A stretch of 5,391 nucleotides of DNA from JBBKWH01 sp041165345 (GTDB lineage: Bacteria > Pseudomonadota > Gammaproteobacteria > Pseudomonadales > Moraxellaceae), in assembly GCA_041165345.1 (NCBI GenBank), contig JBEANQ010000163.1:1-5391 (forward strand). Direction: 5' to 3'. Below, in pieces: positions 1-4,486 of this stretch (position 1 is its first letter; each line of letters starts with the position of its first letter). A program made the translations under genes and the position numbers. The notes beneath the pieces are model-generated. The model worked only from the letters and a program-made list of their open reading frames with translations. It had not been told where the DNA came from and ran no database searches.

Positions 1-1092
1 GACGACTTGCCCGACTGCGATATTCATATGGCAGCCATGGCAGGGCGATATACCGACATGAAGCCCCTCGTTGCCGACATCCTGCGACATGCTGCGGCAG
101 ATCGGCATTTGATGGTGCTCAGTCCTTATCCGGTCGGTAGCCTTGATCAACTGCAACAAGACTGTGATCAAACCGCCGAATCTCTGGGCATTAGCCATCG
201 TCTTCATGTAGTTGGTTTACCACAGTTTATTCGTGAAGGCTCGGCCTTGGCAGACTTTGCTCATCCATGGTTATTGGTTGCTAGTGGAACCCATACTGCC
301 ACAGCACTCGCCCTTGAATTATTTAGACCGTTTATTCGCCATCATACCCATGTCATGTGTGTGCCCCACGCCACCGCAGAACTGATTCGTATGGGCATCA
401 ATGCACTCTTGGCCACCAGACTGTCTTTTATTAATGAGATGGCCTCATTGGCCGAGCAACTTGGGGTCGATATTGAACCCGTCAGAGATGGCATTGGCGC
501 TGACCCACGGATTGGCCGTGACTATTTAGAACCTGGTTGTGGGTTTGGTGGACCAAGTTTTTCTGATGAATTGATTCATTACTCGCAAACCATTCATCAA
601 CAGCTAGACACACATGGCCTGATTGATGCGGTCATTCGCATCAATGAGTCACAACGGGAAATTCTGTTCCGAAAACTATGGCGATACTTTAATGGTCAAA
701 TGACAGGCCGCCGGATTGCCATCTGGGGGGCAGCGTTTAAACCCGCAACCGCCAGTGTTGAAAACTCAGTGGTTCACCCATTACTCAAGGCACTATGGGC
801 ACAAGGCAGTAGAACTTCTGTGTACGACCCAATGGCCAGCCAGAACCTCGCCGCCGAATATACGCATCAACCGTTTCTAGAAATCTGTCCGTCCGCCATG
901 GATGCTGCACAAGGTGCTGATGCACTCGTGATTGTGACTGCATGGGACGAATTTGGTAACCCAGACTTTGAATGGCTCAAAACCAATTTGCGCCGCCCTG
1001 TGATCTTTGATGGTCGAAATCTCTATAACCCAGAGTACATGGCAAAAGCAGGGTTTGAATATTTTGCAATTGGCCGTGGACAGGCCATTTAA
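1..1092 (+). CDS. UDP-glucose/GDP-mannose dehydrogenase-family protein, 5'-truncated by window edge, catalytic residues substituted
   Basis: The family oxidises the C6 hydroxyl of a nucleotide sugar (UDP-glucose to UDP-glucuronate, or the GDP-mannose equivalent) with NAD, in the cytoplasm, for capsule or exopolysaccharide precursors. The frame is open from base 1, and the N-terminal GxGxxG Rossmann segment (about 80 residues) is not visible, so the gene begins upstream. A TTG at 7 is unlikely to be the start. Family landmarks are clear: PVGS near 144, QFIREGSA near 226, NALLATR then SFINE near 400-440, GCGFGG at 535-552, a second Rossmann strand and AFKP near 733, and VIFDGRNLYNPE then FEYFAIGR at the C-terminus. 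Key residues differ from the family: the catalytic Cys of GGSCF is Ser (556-558), the following KD is DE (565-570), the active-site Lys before the conserved Asn is Arg (388-390), the Glu of NPEF is Gln, and the Arg after FKPNTDD is Glu (760-762). Family membership is firm. Dehydrogenase activity is doubtful. It probably shares a transcript with the next gene. Confidence 0.85.
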   Translation, partial: DDLPDCDIHMAAMAGRYTDMKPLVADILRHAAADRHLMVLSPYPVGSLDQLQQDCDQTAESLGISHRLHVVGLPQFIREGSALADFAHPWLLVASGTHTATALALELFRPFIRHHTHVMCVPHATAELIRMGINALLATRLSFINEMASLAEQLGVDIEPVRDGIGADPRIGRDYLEPGCGFGGPSFSDELIHYSQTIHQQLDTHGLIDAVIRINESQREILFRKLWRYFNGQMTGRRIAIWGAAFKPATASVENSVVHPLLKALWAQGSRTSVYDPMASQNLAAEYTHQPFLEICPSAMDAAQGADALVIVTAWDEFGNPDFEWLKTNLRRPVIFDGRNLYNPEYMAKAGFEYFAIGRGQAI

Positions 1093-1110
1093 CACTGACA
1101 GGATGCTGCC

Positions 1111-2499
1111 ATGACAACAGCCCAACTCACCCGTTTGCCAGCATTTAAAGCCTATGACATTCGGGGACGTATTCCCGATCAACTCGATGCGCGCATGGCC
1201 TACTGTATTGGCCGTGCGTATGCTCACGTCATTCAGCCCACCGGTCCTGTTGCAGTGGGACATGACATTCGCTTATCTAGTCCTGCCTTACGCGATGCCG
1301 TGATGGCGGGTTTGCAAGCCGAAGGTGTACAGGTCATTGATATTGGCATGTGTGGCACAGAACTGATCTATTTTGCCGCCGCTCAAGCAGGCATCAGTGG
1401 CGGCATTATGGTCACCGCCAGTCACAACCCCAAAGATTATAATGGCCTGAAACTCGTCCGAGAACACGCTCGACCGATCAGTGCCGACACAGGTCTAGCC
1501 GAAATAGAGCAGCACACGATACGCCTGCTCAACATGCTTGCCCCTGACACCGCCATGACCGTTGATCCTGCGCAATGTTTGCAGGTTGACCACACGGCAG
1601 CCTATGTACAAAAACTCCTGTCCTGTATTGACCCGCGCACGCTTAAACCGCTGCATATTGTGGTCAATGCCGGAAATGGTTGTGCCGGACCATTTTTTGA
1701 TGCCATCGCAAAAGACCTGCCGCTGACCATCACACGGCTTTACCACGAACCCAATGGCGACTTTCCACATGGTGTGCCAAATCCCATGCTGGTCGAACAA
1801 CAAACCATCACGGCTCAAGCGGTCATTGAACATCAAGCCGATTTTGGTATTGCATGGGATGGTGACTTTGACCGTTGCTTCTTTTTTGACAACAAAGGCC
1901 AATTTATTGAAGGCTACTATCTCGTTGCCCTCTTTGCTGAGCATCTTTTGCGCAAATCACCACATAGCACCATTGTGCATGACCCACGCCTAGTCTGGAG
2001 TACACTCGATAACGTACAGCGCCTTGGTGGGATTGCCCAAGTGTGTAAATGTGGGCACTCGTTTATTAAAGACAAGATGCGAGAACACGATGCCGTGTAT
2101 GGCGGAGAAATGTCCGCACATCACTACTTTAGAGATTTTTATTACTGCGACAGTGGCATGCTACCGTGGCTATACATGCTTGAAATTCTATCGCAGGACA
2201 CACGCTCACTCGCCGACATTGTCCATGACAACACCACGCGATTCCCATGTAGCGGCGAACGTAACTTTACTGTTCAAGACCCTCAACACATTCTAACAGC
2301 TGTTGAAACACGCTTTGCGACAGACTGCCTGAACGTTGACCGGCTGGATGGATTGAGCATGTCTTTTGCAGATTGGCGCTTTAATTTACGCAGCTCAAAT
2401 ACCGAACCGGTCATGCGGCTTAACGTTGAAACACGTGCTAGTCCTGAACTTCTCACCGCTCAATTGGCGATTTTTCAAGCGCTTATGACCACATCATAA
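1111..2499 (+). CDS. manB: Phosphomannomutase/phosphoglucomutase (CpsG/ManB type)
   Basis: Alpha-D-phosphohexomutase, 462 residues, close to the usual ~455 of CpsG/ManB. It interconverts mannose-6-P and mannose-1-P (some members also glucose phosphates) through a phosphoserine, supplying GDP-mannose or related precursors for surface polysaccharide in the cytoplasm. All four active-site loops are intact: substrate entry FKAYDIRGR (residues 12-20), phosphoserine loop TASHNP (102-107, Ser104), Mg-binding DGDFDRC (250-256, Asp250/252/254), sugar-recognition GEMSAHH (332-338), and phosphate-binding RSSNTEPVMR (427-436). The ATG at 1111 is preceded by AGGA (1100-1103) at 7-nt spacing and lies 18 bp after the upstream stop, so the two genes are probably cotranscribed. 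A strong intrinsic terminator follows. Choosing between mannose- and glucose-phosphate specificity from sequence alone is not safe; resemblance to E. coli CpsG favours phosphomannomutase. Confidence 0.93.
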   Translation: MTTAQLTRLPAFKAYDIRGRIPDQLDARMAYCIGRAYAHVIQPTGPVAVGHDIRLSSPALRDAVMAGLQAEGVQVIDIGMCGTELIYFAAAQAGISGGIMVTASHNPKDYNGLKLVREHARPISADTGLAEIEQHTIRLLNMLAPDTAMTVDPAQCLQVDHTAAYVQKLLSCIDPRTLKPLHIVVNAGNGCAGPFFDAIAKDLPLTITRLYHEPNGDFPHGVPNPMLVEQQTITAQAVIEHQADFGIAWDGDFDRCFFFDNKGQFIEGYYLVALFAEHLLRKSPHSTIVHDPRLVWSTLDNVQRLGGIAQVCKCGHSFIKDKMREHDAVYGGEMSAHHYFRDFYYCDSGMLPWLYMLEILSQDTRSLADIVHDNTTRFPCSGERNFTVQDPQHILTAVETRFATDCLNVDRLDGLSMSFADWRFNLRSSNTEPVMRLNVETRASPELLTAQLAIFQALMTTS

Positions 2500-2518
2500 G
2501 ACCTGCACCATCGCGTTT

Positions 2519-2558
2519 AAAAACCTGTTAAATGACTTTAATTTAACAGGTTTTTTTT
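2519..2558 (+). terminator. Rho-independent terminator after the phosphomannomutase gene
   Basis: The two arms, 2519-2533 and 2541-2555, are perfectly complementary over 15 bp, counting the flanking A/T pairs, around a 7-nt loop. The core is ACCTGTTAAAT and its complement. A run of eight T (2551-2558) overlaps and follows the right arm. It lies 20 bp after the stop at 2497-2499, ends the polysaccharide transcript and insulates the par promoter. The A run at the left arm could allow weak termination of minus-strand transcription too. Confidence 0.92.
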
Positions 2559-2579
2559 ATTTTCAATCACCAAAAAACC

Positions 2580-2608
2580 TTGCACATATCTATATATGTA
2601 TATATATT
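2580..2608 (+). promoter_or_regulatory. Candidate sigma-70 promoter of the parA-parB operon
   Basis: TTGCAC (2580-2585) and TATATT (2603-2608) are separated by 17 bp, a good sigma-70 match. A start near 2615 would give a leader of about 30 nt before the ATG at 2644. The -10 element sits within the TA-rich direct repeats, so a protein binding those repeats would compete with RNA polymerase. Because the stretch is almost all TA, alternative -10 hexamers such as 2619-2624 cannot be excluded. Confidence 0.6.
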
Positions 2609-2624
2609 TCTATATGTATATATA
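2593..2624. repeat. TA-rich 14-bp direct repeat upstream of parA (candidate par operator/centromere)
   Basis: TATATGTATATATA occurs exactly at 2593-2606 and 2611-2624, start to start 18 bp, in a longer stretch of alternating T and A (2588-2625). In type Ib partition loci the ribbon-helix-helix protein typically binds short repeats just upstream of parA, repressing the operon and in some systems serving as centromere. Position and duplication suggest that role here. Low complexity makes chance repetition possible, so the assignment is inferential. Confidence 0.5.
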
Positions 2625-2643
2625 AACGTACGGATCTGTCTTT

Positions 2644-3270
2644 ATGATTTTTGCATGCGTCAATACCAAAGGCGGTGTGGGCAAAACCACCACAGCCGTT
2701 CACCTTGCCACCATGCTGGCGCGTCAATACCGCACACTGCTCATTGATGGAGACCCACAAGCCAGTGCAGCAAGCTGGGCGGCATGGCGACGCGAAGCCG
2801 CATATACGCCGTCACCCACCACAACCTGTCTGACAGGCAAAGCCATATTGACTGAAGGAAAACCTTTGGCAAAAGGATTTGAACATACCGTTGTTGACGC
2901 CGGCGGACGAGACTCAGCGGGTTTACGCTCTGCCTTGCTACTGGCACAGCGGGCAGTTATTCCTGTCGGTGCATCCCATCTAGATGCTGCGGCAATGACC
3001 GACCTTCTAGAAGTTGTGGAAATGGCAAGGGACTACAACCCCGAGCTAGATGTTCGCGTTTTACTGACCCGTGTCGATCCTAGAACCAAAGATGCAGCAG
3101 ATATGCTGTCTTTTCTTACTGAACAACAACTTACCGTATTACCAACTCGGATCTGTGAACGCGTTGCATTTCGCCGATCAATTGGAGAAGGAGCGATTGT
3201 TCAAGAACTAGGGCGAGATCAAACGGCAATTCATGAAATGGAAGCGTTCTTTCGTGAGGTACAAGCATGA
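2644..3270 (+). CDS. parA: ParA-family partition ATPase (type Ib, ParF-like)
   Basis: 208-residue Walker-type ATPase that drives plasmid segregation by ATP-dependent, nucleoid-bound movement with a centromere-binding partner. The deviant Walker A box KGGVGKTT is at residues 9-16 with the signature Lys9 and Lys14. The Walker A' segment LLIDGDPQAS (32-41) carries Asp35 and Asp37. The Walker B-like VVDAGG is at 83-88. The protein starts almost directly with the Walker A strand and has no N-terminal helix-turn-helix, and its length fits small type Ib ParA/ParF proteins rather than the ~400-residue type Ia. The ATG at 2644 lies 8 nt after a weak GGAT (2632-2635). The stop overlaps the next start in ATGA, implying translational coupling. 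Without a DNA-binding domain it is unlikely to autoregulate; the downstream RHH protein is the likelier repressor. Confidence 0.93.
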   Translation: MIFACVNTKGGVGKTTTAVHLATMLARQYRTLLIDGDPQASAASWAAWRREAAYTPSPTTTCLTGKAILTEGKPLAKGFEHTVVDAGGRDSAGLRSALLLAQRAVIPVGASHLDAAAMTDLLEVVEMARDYNPELDVRVLLTRVDPRTKDAADMLSFLTEQQLTVLPTRICERVAFRRSIGEGAIVQELGRDQTAIHEMEAFFREVQA

Positions 3271-3560
3271 GCATGCGTAAAAAACCAGATACAAGAGCAT
3301 TTAGCGCACCTAAAGATCCGAATGCATTTTTAGATGGAGGTATTGCTGATCGAACGGAAATAAAAACCACCGCTATAGAATCCCCATCTACGGTGAAACA
3401 GGGTCAACCTAAATTGACCAAGATTTTCAATTTATCACCTATATTGGTTCAAGCATTAAAACAAGAAGCGTTTGATCGTTCTAATCGTGAGGGCAGGCGT
3501 GTGACCGAAACTGAGCTTGTGGATGCAGCCTTAAGGCAATTTTTAAATCTGTCTGTGTGA
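3267..3560 (+). CDS. Small ribbon-helix-helix centromere-binding protein (ParG/ParB-like partner of ParA)
   Basis: 97-residue protein. Residues 1-48 are polar, rich in Lys, Pro, Asp and Thr, and probably disordered. Residues 49-94 fit a ribbon-helix-helix fold: a beta strand around LTKIFNLS, helix A around PILVQALKQEAFDRSN, a turn GRR, and helix B around VTETELVDAALRQFL. This mobile N-tail plus RHH layout is that of ParG-type adaptors, which bind the centromere or operator as dimers and whose tail stimulates the ParA ATPase. A basic residue in the tail (Arg10 or nearby) could be the arginine finger, but that is a guess. The ATG at 3267 overlaps the parA stop (ATGA) and has GAGG (3256-3259) 7 nt upstream, which favours it over the ATG at 3273. 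Sequence identity to named families cannot be judged by eye; the role rests on fold pattern and position. Confidence 0.8.
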   Translation: MSMRKKPDTRAFSAPKDPNAFLDGGIADRTEIKTTAIESPSTVKQGQPKLTKIFNLSPILVQALKQEAFDRSNREGRRVTETELVDAALRQFLNLSV

Positions 3561-3567
3561 TGTGATG

Positions 3568-3595
3568 ACCTGACCTTAGAACATTGAGGTCAGGT
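3568..3595 (+). terminator. 9-bp hairpin after the par operon, possible terminator
   Basis: ACCTGACCT (3568-3576) and AGGTCAGGT (3587-3595) form a perfect 9-bp stem with a 10-nt loop, starting 8 bp after the stop codon. No T run follows, so it is not a textbook intrinsic terminator. It may act as a weak terminator or mRNA 3' stabiliser, or be a protein-binding dyad. Confidence 0.5.
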
Positions 3596-3630
3596 GTTGA
3601 TGAACACAAGTCGTCACTTCACCCATCTCA

Positions 3631-3653
3631 GCACAGCTATTTTGGTTAAAAAA
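3631..3653 (+). repeat. Degenerate iteron fragment joined to a 13-bp repeat
   Basis: GCACAGCTAT (3631-3640) matches the first ten bases of the iteron with one change (A for G), and the rest of the unit is lost. It runs directly into TTTGGTTAAAAAA (3641-3653), which recurs exactly at 4014-4026 beside the main array. It may be a relic of a duplicated origin segment. Confidence 0.4.
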
Positions 3654-3714
3654 CAAATTTAAGTTATTGTTTATTTTAAATATTACCTGCATATCTCGCA
3701 TTTATTTTTGATGC

Positions 3715-3730
3715 GCGCAGCTATGCCGAT
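3715..3730 (+). repeat. Orphan iteron 1
   Basis: Exact copy of the 16-bp unit GCGCAGCTATGCCGAT, same orientation as the array, 395 bp to the left of the array's first copy. Single iterons away from the main cluster are known in TrfA replicons such as RK2, where they contribute to copy-number control. Confidence 0.85.
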
Positions 3731-3777
3731 GCATTTAAGCGTTTTAAGCCATGTGTCAAGGGCAGAGGGGGAAACAC

Positions 3778-3809
3778 TGCTAAACATGCTTAACGTTGCT
3801 AAAAATGCT
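3778..3809 (+). repeat. 13-bp near-identical direct repeat pair
   Basis: TGCTAAACATGCT (3778-3790) and TGCTAAAAATGCT (3797-3809) differ at one base and are 19 bp apart start to start, nearly two helical turns. They are unrelated to the iteron. They could be a binding site for another origin protein; function unknown. Confidence 0.5.
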
Positions 3810-3993
3810 GTTTTTGAGCGATCTTGAATCACGTTTGATCCTCATTTGATGTTGAACATTTTACGGATGTTGTTTTTGATGTGTCTGTCTATCGATCATC
3901 GTTTGTTTGGATTGAGTCAAACAGTGCGAATTTTAAGCGAACTCTTGATTCAACCCACCTGACTATTTTTTGAACATTTAGAAATAAATCTCT

Positions 3994-4014
3994 TGCGCGC
4001 GCGCATGCGTGCGT
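3994..4014. other. Alternating purine-pyrimidine GC tract (Z-DNA-prone)
   Basis: Twenty-one bases of uninterrupted pyrimidine-purine alternation, mostly GC steps with CA/TG and AT interruptions, in otherwise AT-rich sequence. Such tracts can adopt left-handed DNA under negative supercoiling. It abuts the GGTTAA repeats. The structural effect is inferred. Confidence 0.6.
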
Positions 4015-4054
4015 TTGGTTAAAAAAGGTTAATCTTAAGGTTAATATAGGTTAA
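4014..4054 (+). repeat. Four GGTTAA repeats, candidate DNA unwinding element
   Basis: GGTTAA occurs at 4017, 4027, 4039 and 4049, spaced 10, 12 and 10 bp, so roughly on one face of the helix, in very AT-rich sequence. Iteron origins usually have an AT-rich repeated segment beside the iterons that melts when the initiator binds. This segment lies 56 bp left of the first arrayed iteron. The first copy belongs to the TTTGGTTAAAAAA repeat shared with 3641-3653. Confidence 0.6.
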
Positions 4055-4109
4055 AGAAAAAAAGCAGTCGATAAAATCATGATTTTGAATGAAAATTAAG
4101 GAGTCGTTT

Positions 4110-4230
4110 GCGCAGCTATGCCGATAAAGCGCGCAGCTATGCCGATAGGCCGCGCAGCTATGCCGATAAAGCGCGCAGCTATGCCGATGCCCCGCGCAGC
4201 TATGCCGATAAAGTGCGCAGCTATGCCGAT
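4110..4230 (+). repeat. Array of six tandem iterons with 21-bp period
   Basis: Six exact copies of GCGCAGCTATGCCGAT start at 4110, 4131, 4152, 4173, 4194 and 4215, exactly 21 bp apart, in one orientation. The 5-bp spacers vary (AAAGC, AGGCC, AAAGC, GCCCC, AAAGT), so the 16-bp unit is what is conserved. Two-turn phasing puts every copy on the same DNA face, as expected for cooperative binding of a replication initiator. RK2 oriV, used by TrfA, has the same architecture with five core iterons at about 22 bp. The sequence itself differs from RK2 iterons. Confidence 0.93.
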
Positions 4231-4337
4231 GGTCAAAATGAATAATACGGTATAAGCTCGAGGCGCATTTTTTTCTAAAAAAACTCAAATAACGGCACTT
4301 TTTGTATGTTTTTTAAGCATGCCCGCAATCTAAAGGT

Positions 4338-4353
4338 GCGCAGCTATGCCGAT
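4338..4353 (+). repeat. Orphan iteron 2
   Basis: Exact 16-bp iteron in the same orientation, 123 bp start to start from the last arrayed copy, between the array and the 3' end of rep. Probably an extra initiator site for copy control or origin pairing. Confidence 0.85.
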
Positions 4354-4411
4354 GGATAGATTTGGGGTTAATGTGAGGCGATTGAGGTCAAATCACGAGT
4401 AAGAAGCATGG

Positions 4412-4427
4412 TTTTTTGATCAAAAAA
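4412..4427. repeat. 16-bp perfect palindrome TTTTTTGATCAAAAAA
   Basis: Centred on a GATC site and lying 50-65 bp beyond the rep stop codon. It has little GC, so it is a poor terminator hairpin for rep transcription, but it could be a protein-binding or Dam-methylated site. Function unknown. Confidence 0.4.
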
Positions 4428-4470
4428 ACAGCAAAAAATGGATGGTTTAGTCTCTGTGCTGTGGTCAAGC

Positions 4471-4486
4471 GCGCAGCTATGCCGAT
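4471..4486 (+). repeat. Orphan iteron 3, overlapping the rep stop codon
   Basis: Exact iteron in the same orientation whose bases 4477-4486 are the last coding bases and TAG stop (4477-4479) of the minus-strand rep gene. It therefore encodes the C-terminal Pro-Ser-Ala and stop. An initiator bound here would sit on the end of its own gene. Confidence 0.85.

Larger units (their letters stand above)
3600..4476. other. Candidate iteron-type replication origin region (no credible gene)
   Basis: About 0.9 kb between the convergent par and rep genes. It holds no ORF with a believable product. It is mostly AT-rich, with local GC islands at the iterons. In order it contains an iteron fragment (3631), an orphan iteron (3715), a 13-bp direct repeat pair (3778 and 3797), three GATC sites within 78 bp (3820, 3837, 3894), an alternating GC tract (3994-4014), four GGTTAA repeats (4017-4054), a six-iteron array (4110-4230), and another orphan iteron (4338). 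Iterons next to a TrfA-like initiator make oriV the natural reading. I found no strict match to the DnaA box TTATNCACA by eye. Confidence 0.78.

Noticed and set aside
7..9. TTG at 7 as the start of the dehydrogenase-like gene
   Set aside because: The frame is open to the left edge and the protein would lack the N-terminal NAD-binding half-domain; the gene is simply cut by the window.
877..1263. 128-codon minus-strand frame across the dehydrogenase/phosphomannomutase junction
   Set aside because: It is antisense to two well-supported genes and shows no recognisable domain or start signal.
1495..1944. 149-codon minus-strand frame within the phosphomannomutase gene
   Set aside because: Shadow of a fully conserved coding frame that carries all active-site motifs on the other strand.
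3600..4100. DnaA boxes in the origin
   Set aside because: By eye no 9-mer matched TTATNCACA or its complement with fewer than about three mismatches, so none is annotated.
4110..4230. CRISPR array
   Set aside because: Repeats are 16 bp with 5-bp spacers, far too short for CRISPR; no cas genes; period and context fit iterons.
4019..4288. Minus-strand 89-codon frame with a repeated His-Ser-Cys-Ala peptide
   Set aside because: The peptide repeat is only the iteron read through in one frame (21 bp is seven codons). There is no ribosome binding site and no domain; it is an artefact of the origin repeats.
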